Part shown: positions 20,186-29,865 of the stretch, one piece after another
Numbering within the stretch: position 1 is the stretch's first letter
How the letters are laid out: every line of letters starts with the position of its first letter
Assembly (NCBI GenBank): GCA_009702835.1
Contig: WLHF01000003.1
Span: forward strand, 1 to 37,425
Source: Actinomycetota bacterium
Lineage (GTDB): Bacteria > Actinomycetota > Actinomycetes > Nanopelagicales > Nanopelagicaceae
Direction of reading: 5' to 3'
DNA length: 37,425 nt
Position numbers and translations under genes: made by a program
Notes under the pieces: model-generated
The model's input: the letters and a program-made list of their open reading frames with translations, nothing else
What the model was told of the DNA's origin: nothing
Database searches by the model: none

Positions 20186-21607
20186 ATGAACCGTACCTAC
20201 AGCGTTGAAACTTATGGCTGTCAGATGAATGTTCATGACTCCGAACGCATTGCAGGATTATTAGATGAGGCTGGGTATCTGCCGGCAATCGAAGGTGAAC
20301 AGGCCGACATCGTCGTTTTTAATACCTGTGCAGTGCGCGAAAATGCCGATAACAAGCTCTATGGAAATCTCTCATTCTTAGCACCGATCAAGAAGTTAAA
20401 TCCATTGATGCAGATCGCAGTCGGTGGGTGCTTGGCCCAGAAAGATCAAGCCATGATTTTGAAGAAAGCTCCCTACGTTGATGTCGTCTTTGGTACTCAT
20501 AACGTTGGCTCACTACCAGTCTTACTCGAGCGCGCACGCATCGAAGAAGAGTCACAAATTGAGATTCTTGAGTCGCTAGAGCACTTCCCATCAACTCTTC
20601 CCGCACGGCGCTTATCAGCATTTTCTTCCTGGGTCTCAGTATCTGTGGGCTGCAACAACACCTGCACTTTTTGTATTGTCCCCACTCTACGTGGAGTTGA
20701 AAAGGATCGCGGCGCTAAAGAGATTCTCGCCGAAGTACGTGCCTTAGTTGATCAAGGCGTCATAGAGATAACGCTGCTGGGCCAAAACGTCAACGCCTAC
20801 GGTGTGGACTTCGGAGATCGTCAAGCCTTTGCTAATCTCTTGCGCGAATGTGGAAAGGTCGATGGCCTCGAACGTGTGCGATTTATGGCTCCGCACCCAC
20901 GTGATTTTACCGATGATGTGATTGATGCCATGGCGCAAACTCCCAACGTGATGCCACATCTGCATATGCCATTGCAATCGGGATCCAATGCAATTTTGCA
21001 GTCGATGCGCCGCTCTTATCGCACCGATAGGTATCTAGGAATTCTAGATCGCGTGCGCACTGCCATGCCGCATGCATCGATTACAACTGACATCATCGTC
21101 GGTTTTCCAGGGGAGAGTGAGGCTGATTTCCAAGCAACTTTAGATGTGTGCACACAGGCCAGGTTCGCCGCAGCTTATACATATCAATACTCGATTCGCC
21201 CAGGAACTCCTGCTGCGACTATGCCCGATCAAATTTCAAATGAAGTCGTAGGAGAGCGATACACGCGCTTACACAATCACCAGCAGTTGATCTCCTTGTC
21301 TGTAAACAAAGAGTCAATCGGTAAGAGTTTTAAGGTCTTAGTTGGCGACTACGAGGGCCGTCGAGATAGTGCGCAAGAGCGCCTTACTGGCCGCAGTGAG
21401 GACTTTCGATTAGTGCACTTTGATAACACAGCAACTGCTAGACCCGGGGATGAAGTAGAAGTAGCGATTACTGATGCATCTGCCCACTATTTAATCGGAA
21501 CGCCAGGGGCGGTTCGCACAACTCGTGGCGGCGATGCTCACGCCGCCCGCAGCGCTGAAAAGGTTAAGAGTGCAACGATGCTTGGAATGCCGACGCTATC
21601 TAGATGA
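20186..21607 (+). CDS. miaB: tRNA-2-methylthio-N6-dimethylallyladenosine synthase MiaB
   Basis: [22 protein letters not shown], radical [24 protein letters not shown]-terminal TRAM. Confidence 0.97.
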   Translation: MNRTYSVETYGCQMNVHDSERIAGLLDEAGYLPAIEGEQADIVVFNTCAVRENADNKLYGNLSFLAPIKKLNPLMQIAVGGCLAQKDQAMILKKAPYVDVVFGTHNVGSLPVLLERARIEEESQIEILESLEHFPSTLPARRLSAFSSWVSVSVGCNNTCTFCIVPTLRGVEKDRGAKEILAEVRALVDQGVIEITLLGQNVNAYGVDFGDRQAFANLLRECGKVDGLERVRFMAPHPRDFTDDVIDAMAQTPNVMPHLHMPLQSGSNAILQSMRRSYRTDRYLGILDRVRTAMPHASITTDIIVGFPGESEADFQATLDVCTQARFAAAYTYQYSIRPGTPAATMPDQISNEVVGERYTRLHNHQQLISLSVNKESIGKSFKVLVGDYEGRRDSAQERLTGRSEDFRLVHFDNTATARPGDEVEVAITDASAHYLIGTPGAVRTTRGGDAHAARSAEKVKSATMLGMPTLSR

Positions 21608-22518
21608 GTGTGATTGTCGTCTGTGGGGCAACTGCCACCGGTAAGAGCGAGTTAGCCATAGCTATAGCTCGCCACTTTGATGGTGAGATTATCAACGCGG
21701 ATTCGATGCAGATTTACCGCGGTATGGATATCGGGACAGCTAAGTTAACAGTGGAGGAGCGCCAAGGGGTGCGGCACCATTTATTGGATGTTCTAGATGT
21801 TAATCAAGATTCAACTGTCGCTTGGTATCAAAGCGCGGCGCGGGCAGCGATTACTGATATCCAATCTCGAGGAAAGCGTGCAGTAATAGTCGGGGGCACT
21901 GGCCTCTATATTAAATCGATTTTAGATGAGCTCAACTTTCCAGATACTGATCCTGGTGTGCGAGAGAGTTTGGAAAAAGAGTTAGAGAGTATTGGATTAA
22001 ATGCACTCTTTGAGCGTTTGGAAAAGCTAGATCCAGCCGCTGCTATCGCTATCGATCGTGCAAACTCCCGTCGAGTTATTCGAGCTTTAGAGGTGATCGC
22101 AATTACTGGTAAGCCGTTCACAGCCAATCTGCCACGTGCTGCAAGTACTCGATATCCAGATGCACAGCAGTTTGGTTTAGTGATGGATCGCGAGAAATTG
22201 GGTGAGCGAATTAGCACCCGTGTCGATCGAATGTGGGAGGCGGGTTTTGTTGATGAAGTAGATGCACTTCTTAAAGCTGGAATCACCGATGCGCGCACTG
22301 CCCAGCTAGCTTTGGGATACTCACAGATAATCGCTTTTCGAAATGGTTTAATGAGTCAAGATGAGGCCCGTGAGGATACAAAGCGTGCAACGCGACAATA
22401 TGCTCGCCGTCAAGAGACGTGGTTTTCGCGTGATGCGCGAATCACATGGATTTCGCCGGTTCAACCACGCTTAGAAAGAGTTCTGGCGCACTTAGAGAAG
22501 ATAAACTTCGACAAATGA
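21604..22518 (+). CDS. miaA: tRNA dimethylallyltransferase MiaA
   Basis: [45 protein letters not shown] overlap with miaB. Confidence 0.97.
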   Translation: MSVIVVCGATATGKSELAIAIARHFDGEIINADSMQIYRGMDIGTAKLTVEERQGVRHHLLDVLDVNQDSTVAWYQSAARAAITDIQSRGKRAVIVGGTGLYIKSILDELNFPDTDPGVRESLEKELESIGLNALFERLEKLDPAAAIAIDRANSRRVIRALEVIAITGKPFTANLPRAASTRYPDAQQFGLVMDREKLGERISTRVDRMWEAGFVDEVDALLKAGITDARTAQLALGYSQIIAFRNGLMSQDEAREDTKRATRQYARRQETWFSRDARITWISPVQPRLERVLAHLEKINFDK

Positions 22519-23312
22519 TTGCAACCTATGGCCACGGTACAGAGAATGATTTCGTGCTGGTATTTGATCCAGATGATGAGCATTCGATTACGACTGCTCA
22601 AACCGCCGCTATCTGTGATCGCGAAAGAGGAATTGGCGCCGATGGCTTAATTCGAATTGTTAAGCGCGAGAGTAAATGGTTTATGGATTATCGAAATGCC
22701 GATGGCTCTTTAGCTGAAATGTGTGGCAATGGTATCCGCGTCATGGCTCGTTACTTAGTTGAGCGCGGACATATGCCCGAAGGAATCTTTGCAATTAATA
22801 CGCGGGATGGAATCAAACATCTGCGTGTACCAATGGCCGGTGATATCTCTGTGAATATGGGGAAGGTGAGCGATGAGGCTGAATCGATTACTGCAGCAAC
22901 TAATGGCCATATCTGGAACGGTTACAACATAAGTATTGGAAATCCACATGCTGTTGTCTTTGTCGATGACATCAATGATGTTGGTTCAATGAATGAACCA
23001 CCCGTTGTAAGACCGCGTGACTCATATCCTGAAGGGGTCAACGTCGAGTTTGCACAGATAACGGGTGATCACGAACTTTCTATGCGCGTGTATGAGCGTG
23101 GTAGTGGAGAAACACGCTCGTGCGGAACGGGCACCTGTGCAGTAGCGCTAGCGGCGGCGCTTCATACTCAGGATAGTTTGCCATCTACATGGATTATTAA
23201 TCCTCCAGGGGGTCGTCTAGAGGTTTCAATCGATGGACATTCAAATGCAACGTTGATTGGACCAGCAGTTTTAGTTAAGGATGTAGATATTTCGGAGTTC
23301 TTACTTGCCTAA
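22515..23312 (+). CDS. dapF: Diaminopimelate epimerase
   Basis: [14 protein letters not shown] start, AEMCGNGIRVMARYL, RGSGETRSCGTGTCAVA; start moved from 22446 to the ATGA overlap at 22515. Confidence 0.95.
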   Translation: MIATYGHGTENDFVLVFDPDDEHSITTAQTAAICDRERGIGADGLIRIVKRESKWFMDYRNADGSLAEMCGNGIRVMARYLVERGHMPEGIFAINTRDGIKHLRVPMAGDISVNMGKVSDEAESITAATNGHIWNGYNISIGNPHAVVFVDDINDVGSMNEPPVVRPRDSYPEGVNVEFAQITGDHELSMRVYERGSGETRSCGTGTCAVALAAALHTQDSLPSTWIINPPGGRLEVSIDGHSNATLIGPAVLVKDVDISEFLLA

Positions 23313-24771
23313 TAAAGAGGTAGGGGACGAGTTTGAAGCGCTCATGCGAGAAAGTGCGCGCGTTGCAGCTGAATACGATTCAAGTGAGAGTGATGAGCTA
23401 GTTGATCCAACACTTGAACTATCTGAACGACATGCCCTACGGCGCGTTAAGGGTTTTTCAACTGAGCTTCAAGATATCTCTGAGGCCGAATATCGACAGT
23501 TACAACTTGAACGCGTAGTTCTCGTTGGAGTATGGACTGAGGGCACATCTACGATGGCTGAGAACTCTTTAGCCGAACTTAAGGCCTTGGCCGAAACTGC
23601 AGGCTCTGAAGTTTTAGAGGGATTGATTCAGCGGCGCGACAAACCAGATCCAGCAACCTACATTGGCTCTGGAAAAGTTGAAGAGCTGCGCCAAGTTGTC
23701 ATTTCAACGGGGGCAGATACCGTGATTTGTGATGGTGAACTCTCACCGTCTCAGCTGCGACAGTTAGAAGAGAAGGTAAAAGTTAAGGTAGTAGATCGAA
23801 CCGCTTTAATTTTAGATATTTTTGCCCAACACGCAAAGAGTAAAGAGGGTAAGGCTCAAGTTGAGTTGGCTCAGATTGCATACTTACTTCCACGACTTCG
23901 TGGTTGGGGTGATTCACTATCGCGCCAAGTAGGTGGTCGCGCAGCAGGTGGTGCCGGTATTGGTGGCCGTGGACCGGGTGAGACCAAGATCGAAACCGAT
24001 CGCCGCCGTATTCGCGACAAGATGGCAAAACTGCGTGGTGAGATCGCGCAGATGAAAACATCACGTGATACCAAGCGTCAAGAGCGTAAACGTTTTAATA
24101 TTCCATCGGTAGCAATCGCTGGGTATACAAATGCCGGTAAGTCCTCTCTGCTTAACCGTTTAACCGATGCCGGTGTATTAGTTGAAAACGCGCTCTTTGC
24201 TACTCTGGATCCAACGGTGCGAAAATCACAGACTAGTGATGGCCGTATATATACATTGACCGATACGGTCGGCTTTGTTCGACATTTGCCGCATCAATTA
24301 ATCGATGCCTTTAAATCAACCTTAGAAGAGGTATCAGGTGCCGATGTGATTGTTCATGTCGTTGATGGTTCACACTCAGATCCATTTGAACAGATTCGCG
24401 CAGTTCGACAAGTAATAATGGAGATCGGTGGCGCCGAGATTCCAGAGATTATTGCAATCAACAAAGTAGATATTGCAGATTCCCAAACCGTGATGGAGAT
24501 TTTGCGTAAAGAGCCAAATAGCTTCGCCTTCTCCGTTCGCACTGGTTTTGGGGTGGATGCTCTCGTGCATGCAATTGAAAGCTCTCTTCCACGCCCCAGC
24601 ATTGAAATTACTGCAGTTATTCCATACAACCGAGGCGATTTAATTCATGCAATTCATGAGCACGGTGAGATTTTTTCCGAAGAGTATGTAGAGGCCGGCA
24701 CAGCGATACACGCTCGAGTTGACGCAGGGCTAGCCCAGGCGATAGACATCGCCCAGGTGAGTGGGGAATAA
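23305..24771 (+). CDS. hflX: GTPase HflX
   Basis: GGRGPGETKIETDRRRIRDKMAKL, AIAGYTNAGKSSLLNRLT, FATLDPTVR, DTVGFVRHLPHQLIDAFKSTLEE. Confidence 0.96.
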   Translation: MPNKEVGDEFEALMRESARVAAEYDSSESDELVDPTLELSERHALRRVKGFSTELQDISEAEYRQLQLERVVLVGVWTEGTSTMAENSLAELKALAETAGSEVLEGLIQRRDKPDPATYIGSGKVEELRQVVISTGADTVICDGELSPSQLRQLEEKVKVKVVDRTALILDIFAQHAKSKEGKAQVELAQIAYLLPRLRGWGDSLSRQVGGRAAGGAGIGGRGPGETKIETDRRRIRDKMAKLRGEIAQMKTSRDTKRQERKRFNIPSVAIAGYTNAGKSSLLNRLTDAGVLVENALFATLDPTVRKSQTSDGRIYTLTDTVGFVRHLPHQLIDAFKSTLEEVSGADVIVHVVDGSHSDPFEQIRAVRQVIMEIGGAEIPEIIAINKVDIADSQTVMEILRKEPNSFAFSVRTGFGVDALVHAIESSLPRPSIEITAVIPYNRGDLIHAIHEHGEIFSEEYVEAGTAIHARVDAGLAQAIDIAQVSGE

Positions 24772-24867
24772 CTGCGACACGCCGAGGGTTATATCAACGA
24801 GTACGCGGGGAATAGGTCATGATGCCCCCGCAGGCAAGAAACTAGGTAGAGAATCGAGGTGAGAGCA

Positions 24868-25164
24868 GTGGCAACAGATTACGACACCCCCAGAAAAACA
24901 GATGAAGAGCTACACGAAGAGTCGTTAGAAGAGTTAAAGGCAAAGCGTGTCGATGCTCAATCCGGCCAGATAGATGTCGATGAGGCAGAAGCGGCAGAAA
25001 CTCTCGAACTTCCTGGTGCAGATTTATCGGGTGAAGAGTTAGCAGTGCGTGTTGTTCCAAAACAAGAGGATGAGTTTACCTGTTCACGTTGTTTTTTAGT
25101 TCATCACATCACTCAGTTGGCTAAGGGCGAGGGCACAAAGGCTGTTTGTAGAGAGTGCAACTAG
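24868..25164 (+). CDS. DUF4193 family protein (C-terminal zinc-ribbon-like)
   Basis: MATDYDTPRKTDEELHEESLEELKAKR..., FTCSRCFLVHH...CREC; GTG start at 24868 preferred over 24859. Confidence 0.9.
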   Translation: MATDYDTPRKTDEELHEESLEELKAKRVDAQSGQIDVDEAEAAETLELPGADLSGEELAVRVVPKQEDEFTCSRCFLVHHITQLAKGEGTKAVCRECN

Positions 25165-25595
25165 TTCGACGCTAAAGCTCTTACTAATTCATCACCGTTA
25201 TTGCTTGTAATCAACCAATAAGGCGTTCTATCCCGCGGATCATTTATTGCAATGTGCACACCTGTTGAAGACCAGAAACGTATGCCAAGGTAGGCAGCTG
25301 GATCTGCATCACGTGTTCGCAATATTCGCACTTCACTACTTGCCAGTGATTGTGCAGCACCTAAGAACTCTAAAGCGATATGTGCTCTTCCTACACGTAG
25401 TTCGTGCATATCTACTTCGATGACCATCGCAGTTTTAATAGCAATAAGTAGAAGGAGAGCTGTGGCTGCGATAAATGATACTAGCGCCACCGTATCGCCA
25501 AGGGCGGCCCAGATAGATAGAACTAAGGAGAGCAAAAAGAAGTAAATCAGGGCTATCAACCACAGTGGCATACGGATCACTTCTCGATATCGCAT
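25161..25595 (-). CDS. DUF3093 family membrane protein
   Basis: MRYREVIRMPLWLI..., two TM segments, then ADPAAYLGIRFWSSTGVHIAINDPRDRTPYWLITSNNGDELVRAL; start trimmed from 25754. Confidence 0.85.
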   Translation of the reverse strand: MRYREVIRMPLWLIALIYFFLLSLVLSIWAALGDTVALVSFIAATALLLLIAIKTAMVIEVDMHELRVGRAHIALEFLGAAQSLASSEVRILRTRDADPAAYLGIRFWSSTGVHIAINDPRDRTPYWLITSNNGDELVRALASN

Positions 25596-25604
25596 AGGAG
25601 TTAC

Positions 25605-25617
25605 GGTATCGGATACT
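25605..25617. promoter_or_regulatory. Putative back-to-back divergent promoter (DUF3093 / thioesterase)
   Basis: GTATC-G-GATAC palindrome (25606-25616) supplies a -10-like GATACT (+) and GATACC (-), 8 and 9 nt from the two start codons. Confidence 0.45.
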
Positions 25618-25625
25618 CTTAGATT

Positions 25626-26210
25626 ATGAGTCGTATCGCTAGCACTACACCTCCAGAGGGAGCAGCGATTCCCGAGCGCCATCCGAAAGCACCTCCCATC
25701 GGATCCAAAATTCCATCCCACTTCGGTCACTGCTTTGGTTGCGGTGATCTTCATCCGACGGGGCTACACCTTGTCGCATATGCCGGGGCGGGCGCAAATA
25801 TCACGGCGCAATTTACAGTCACCGAAAATCATCAAGGGGCTCCAGGGCTTGCTCATGGTGGTTTGTTATCACTGGCCTTTGATGAGGCACTTGGAAAATT
25901 AATGTGGCTACTACGCGCTCCTGCAGTTACGGGCAGGTTAGAAACTGATTTTCTAAAACCTGTTCCAATGGGATCCACACTTCACATTACCGCTGAAATA
26001 ACTGGGCAAGTAAATCGCAAGGTGTACACAAGCGCAGAAGGTCGACTGAACTCTGTCGATGGGCCTGTAGTTGTGCGTGCAGCAGCTCTCTATGTAATCG
26101 TACCGATGGATCATTTCTTAAATAATGCACCAAAAGAGTATCTTGCACAGCTTGCAAAAACCCCCGAGATATTGGCCTTTGCCGATCCTGATTTTGAGAT
26201 TAATCCTTAA
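25626..26210 (+). CDS. PaaI-type hotdog thioesterase
   Basis: HFGHCFGCGDLHPTGLHL, GAPGLAHGGLLSLAFDEALG. Confidence 0.87.
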   Translation: MSRIASTTPPEGAAIPERHPKAPPIGSKIPSHFGHCFGCGDLHPTGLHLVAYAGAGANITAQFTVTENHQGAPGLAHGGLLSLAFDEALGKLMWLLRAPAVTGRLETDFLKPVPMGSTLHITAEITGQVNRKVYTSAEGRLNSVDGPVVVRAAALYVIVPMDHFLNNAPKEYLAQLAKTPEILAFADPDFEINP

Positions 26211-26213
26211 GAC

Positions 26214-26657
26214 ATGGCACGCGTACAAGTCCTTATCACGCGATTAAATAGCTCGGTACCTCTACCGAGTTATGCAAAGGGTGGAGATGCTGGCGCTGAT
26301 TTAACAACAACTATTGATTTTACGCTTGCGCCGGGGGAACGCCAACTAGTTCCAACAGGCATCGCAATTGCCCTTCCCGATGGCTATGTTGCACTTGTGC
26401 ATCCACGTTCGGGTTTAGCTATAAAAGCTGGCATTACTTTGGTCAATGCTCCGGGGACCGTTGATGCTGGTTACCGTGGGGAGATCTCCTGCATTCTCAT
26501 CAATCACGATCGCTCCGAATCCATCTCCTTTAAAAAAGGTGATCGCATCGCGCAGTTAGTTATTCAAAAAGTTGAACGCGCAGATTTTATTGAACTCTCG
26601 GAACTTCCTGGCTCTGGGCGTGGTTCTGGTGGATTTGGATCAACGGGGAGAGCATGA
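26214..26657 (+). CDS. dut: dUTP diphosphatase
   Basis: GDAGADLTT, HPRSGLAIKAGITLVNAPGTVDAGYRGEI, RIAQLVIQ, GSGRGSGGFGSTG. Confidence 0.97.
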   Translation: MARVQVLITRLNSSVPLPSYAKGGDAGADLTTTIDFTLAPGERQLVPTGIAIALPDGYVALVHPRSGLAIKAGITLVNAPGTVDAGYRGEISCILINHDRSESISFKKGDRIAQLVIQKVERADFIELSELPGSGRGSGGFGSTGRA

Positions 26658-27274
26658 GCGAACATAATCACGATCGTGAAAAGGTAATGGGGGCCCTTGG
26701 TGGTAAAAAAGGGTTGATCGATTCGGGCTTGCCGGCCGTTGTTTTTCTCATTCTCTTTAACATTAAGCATGATTTAAAGGTGGCATTAACCGGTGCAATA
26801 ATTCTCTCTGTTCTTCTTGCACTGGTCCGTCTTGCAAAAAAGAACACCATTCAACATGCAGTTTCCGGTCTGTTGGGAGTATTAATCTGCGCCTACTTTG
26901 CTAATAAGAGCGGTAACGCCTCCGACTTTTATATTCCAAAGCTACTGACAAATCTGGCTTATGGCACTGCATATTTAATTGGCAATCTTGTTGGCTGGCC
27001 GCTCTTAGGAGTCGTACTTGGTCCACTACTGGGTGAGAATCTCTTATGGCGCAAGGACCCTGCCCGTAAAAAAGTTTATACCCGAGCAAGTTGGATCTGG
27101 GTAGCTATGTTCTTTCTGCGTATCGCTGTGCAGTATCCGATTTATAGAAGTGGAAACGTTAACTTATTAGGCAGCGTCAACTTAGCGATGGGCTATCCAT
27201 TATTCTTTGCTACTGCATACTTATCGTGGCTCGTAATTAAAACCGCTCCACCAGTACATAAACCAGCTGATTAG
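26654..27274 (+). CDS. DUF3159 family membrane protein
   Basis: ~200 aa, multiple TM, follows dut as in other Actinobacteria; ATGA overlap with dut. Confidence 0.82.
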   Translation: MSEHNHDREKVMGALGGKKGLIDSGLPAVVFLILFNIKHDLKVALTGAIILSVLLALVRLAKKNTIQHAVSGLLGVLICAYFANKSGNASDFYIPKLLTNLAYGTAYLIGNLVGWPLLGVVLGPLLGENLLWRKDPARKKVYTRASWIWVAMFFLRIAVQYPIYRSGNVNLLGSVNLAMGYPLFFATAYLSWLVIKTAPPVHKPAD

Positions 27275-27927
27275 GCGATAAAGCAGGCTTTAATCTTTTC
27301 CTCTGCCACAGATGAGGCGACAAATAGGAGTTCATCGCCAGCTGCAAAGACATCGTGTGCCTTAGCAGTGATGACACGACCATCACGAACAATGGCGGCC
27401 AAGCTCGCATCCTCTGGAAGTTCGATCTCTTCAACGGTTTTGCCAATACATGCCGAACCATCGGGCAGGGTGAGCTCAACTAAGTTGGCCTGGCCCTTTT
27501 TAAATGAGAATAGACGCACGACATCACCAACACTGACCGCCTCTTCAACTAGGGCAGAGATAATGCGTGGAGTCGATACTGCAACATCGACACCCCATGA
27601 AGAGTCAAAGAGCCACTCATTTTTTGGGTGATTAATACGAGCGACTACGCGCGGGACACCGTATTCGGTCTTGCCCAATAATGAGGTAACAAGATTTGCT
27701 TTGTCATCTCCGGTTGCCGCTACCAAGACCTGACAGGTATTGAGGTGAGCCTTGTCCAACGATGCAATTTCGCAGGCATCGGCCATTAACCACTCTGCAT
27801 CTGGAACGCTCTCAAGTTTGATCGCTTTAGGATCTCTGTCAATGAGTAGAACCTGGTGACCATTATCTAGAAGTTCGCGCGCGATAGCACGACCTACATT
27901 TCCAGCTCCAGCGATCGCGATTCTCAT
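27271..27927 (-). CDS. TrkA-family potassium uptake regulator (CeoC-like)
   Basis: MRIAIAGAGNVGRAIARELLDNGHQVLLIDRD Rossmann; TrkA-C domain. Confidence 0.92.
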   Translation of the reverse strand: MRIAIAGAGNVGRAIARELLDNGHQVLLIDRDPKAIKLESVPDAEWLMADACEIASLDKAHLNTCQVLVAATGDDKANLVTSLLGKTEYGVPRVVARINHPKNEWLFDSSWGVDVAVSTPRIISALVEEAVSVGDVVRLFSFKKGQANLVELTLPDGSACIGKTVEEIELPEDASLAAIVRDGRVITAKAHDVFAAGDELLFVASSVAEEKIKACFIA

Positions 27928-28592
27928 GAGCGCTCAATTTCTGGTGAGAGTGCGAGGATGGCCTCTACTCGGGCAGTATCGGCTTCGGCGACCATCACAT
28001 GGACTAAATCACCCTGTTGCAGAACAGTGTGCTCATCGGGAATTATTCCTGAGCCGTTGCGTGTAATGAATGCAACGCGTGCATGTGTAAGCGTATCGAT
28101 GAGTAAAATCTGTCGTCCATACCATTCCTTGTGTGGATGCATCTCGCAGAGTGCAACCATTCCACTTGCATCTTGCCACTCAGAGCGCGAACCTTCAGGA
28201 ATAAGATTGCGCAAAATCTGATCAGTTGTCCATAAAACGGTTGCAACGGTTGGGATTCCAAGACGCTGATAAATTTCGGCACGGCCTGGGTCATAAATTC
28301 GAGCAACAACTTTTTCAACGCTAAACATCTCACGCGCAACTCGTGCCGCCAAGATATTGGAGTTATCACCATTGCTAACGGCTGCAAAGGCTTCGGCCTT
28401 TTCAATACCGGCCTCGCGCAAAATATCGCGATCAAAGCCGACGCCTGTAACCGTTGTTCCTTTGAAATCTGGGCCAAGGCGACGGAAGGCCTCACGAGTT
28501 TGATCGATGATTGAAACGCTATGACCAGCGGCTTCAAGTTCGGTAGCTAAAGAAGATCCGACTCGACCGCATCCCATGATGACTACGTGCAT
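27924..28592 (-). CDS. TrkA-family potassium uptake regulator (CeoB-like)
   Basis: MHVVIMGCGRVGSSLATELEAAGHSVSIIDQ; paired with downstream paralogue. Confidence 0.92.
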   Translation of the reverse strand: MHVVIMGCGRVGSSLATELEAAGHSVSIIDQTREAFRRLGPDFKGTTVTGVGFDRDILREAGIEKAEAFAAVSNGDNSNILAARVAREMFSVEKVVARIYDPGRAEIYQRLGIPTVATVLWTTDQILRNLIPEGSRSEWQDASGMVALCEMHPHKEWYGRQILLIDTLTHARVAFITRNGSGIIPDEHTVLQQGDLVHVMVAEADTARVEAILALSPEIERS

Positions 28593-28599
28593 ATGTCCT

Positions 28600-28617
28600 A
28601 ACGTACACCCATAGGCT
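28600..28617. promoter_or_regulatory. Putative back-to-back divergent promoter (ceoB-like / RNA methyltransferase)
   Basis: Minus-strand TACGTT (28605-28600) and plus-strand TAGGCT (28612-28617), each exactly 7 nt from its start codon. Confidence 0.45.
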
Positions 28618-28624
28618 TACATCT

Positions 28625-29824
28625 ATGGAATCACCTAAATCAGCGCGCTGGGCGGTCGGAGATATCTTCGAAACAGAGATTGAGAAAGTAGCCCATGGCG
28701 GCCACTTCATCGCCCGCCATGAAGGTGCAGTCTTTTTTATCCGCCATGGGATTCCCGGTGAAAAATGCCGAGTCGTGATTACATCTACTGGCTCCTCCTT
28801 TAACCGCGGCGATGTCGTTGAGGTTTTAACTCCATCACCAGATCGCGTGAGCCCACCATGTTCCTATGCTCACCGCGGCGGTTGTGGCGGCTGCGATTTT
28901 CAACATATCTCGATGGCTCGCCAGCGCCAGCTTAAATCTGATGTCATCACCGAACAGTTTGCGCGTATCGCAAAAATGGATCTGCGCATTGAAGTTGAAG
29001 AAGTCAGCCCTTCATTGCACTGGCGTACCCGCTCGATTGCAACTACAAACAGCGCCGGCAGGCTCGGCTTCTACGGTGCCAGAAGTCATAACGTTGTGCC
29101 AATTGATGACTGCATAATTATGGCACCTGATATGAAAATGCCCGAACTTGCAGCCCGCAGTTGGAAGGCCGAAGTCCGTATTGAGATTGCGGTTTCATCC
29201 ATGAAAGAGCGAAATATTGCACTGGCCACGAAAGAGAGTAAAGCTCGATTAACGGAAGGTAACCAGACTCTGCATGAAGAGGTGATGGGTAAGGTCTTGG
29301 AGGTAAGTCAGGATTCATTTTGGCAAAGCAATGCCAGCGCACCTGCAACATTGACCCGTGCTGTTTTAGATTATGCCGAGCTACGTAGCGGTGATCACGT
29401 ACTTGATTTGTACGGAGGTGTTGGTCTGTTTACCTCGGTGATGGTGGATATCGTTGGAATTGATGGAGCCATTGATTTGATTGAGGGAAGTAAGAGTGCA
29501 ACGGGCGATGCTGCGAGAAATTTTGCAAAGAATCCGAATGTAAAGATTGCAACCGGTGATGTCGCACTACATCTGCCGCGAATTACCAGTGCCGATGTTG
29601 TAGTTCTTGATCCTCCACGCGAAGGTGCTGGCAAAATAGTAGTGAGTGAAATTGTGCGATTGACACCTCGAAGAGTTGTCTATGTTGCATGCGACCCGGC
29701 CGCACTTGCACGTGATACTGGTTACTTTTTAGAGAAGGGCTATACGCTCTCTACAATCAGGGCCTTTGATCTCTTTCCGATGACGCATCACATTGAGTGT
29801 GTTGCACTGTTCTTGCCTGCTTAG
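28625..29824 (+). CDS. TRAM-domain class I SAM-dependent RNA methyltransferase (RumA/TrmA family, m5U type)
   Basis: N-terminal TRAM, C-x7-C-x2-C (CSYAHRGGCGGC) Fe-S type motif, LDLYGGVGLFT, DPPREGAG, VYVACDPAALARD. Confidence 0.92.
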   Translation: MESPKSARWAVGDIFETEIEKVAHGGHFIARHEGAVFFIRHGIPGEKCRVVITSTGSSFNRGDVVEVLTPSPDRVSPPCSYAHRGGCGGCDFQHISMARQRQLKSDVITEQFARIAKMDLRIEVEEVSPSLHWRTRSIATTNSAGRLGFYGARSHNVVPIDDCIIMAPDMKMPELAARSWKAEVRIEIAVSSMKERNIALATKESKARLTEGNQTLHEEVMGKVLEVSQDSFWQSNASAPATLTRAVLDYAELRSGDHVLDLYGGVGLFTSVMVDIVGIDGAIDLIEGSKSATGDAARNFAKNPNVKIATGDVALHLPRITSADVVVLDPPREGAGKIVVSEIVRLTPRRVVYVACDPAALARDTGYFLEKGYTLSTIRAFDLFPMTHHIECVALFLPA

Positions 29825-29832
29825 GTATTATT

Positions 29833-29845
29833 AGTCTCTGAGACT
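29833..29845. promoter_or_regulatory. Palindrome upstream of aconitase (possible operator)
   Basis: AGTCTC-T-GAGACT perfect 13-bp inverted repeat about 20 nt before the acn start codon. Confidence 0.35.
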
Positions 29846-29865
29846 GAGGTTATGGAAGGCAGATA

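Noticed and set aside
28043-28537. 164-aa minus-strand ORF inside ceoB-like gene
   Set aside because: Frame-shifted overlap with a conserved TrkA-family gene; no domain logic.
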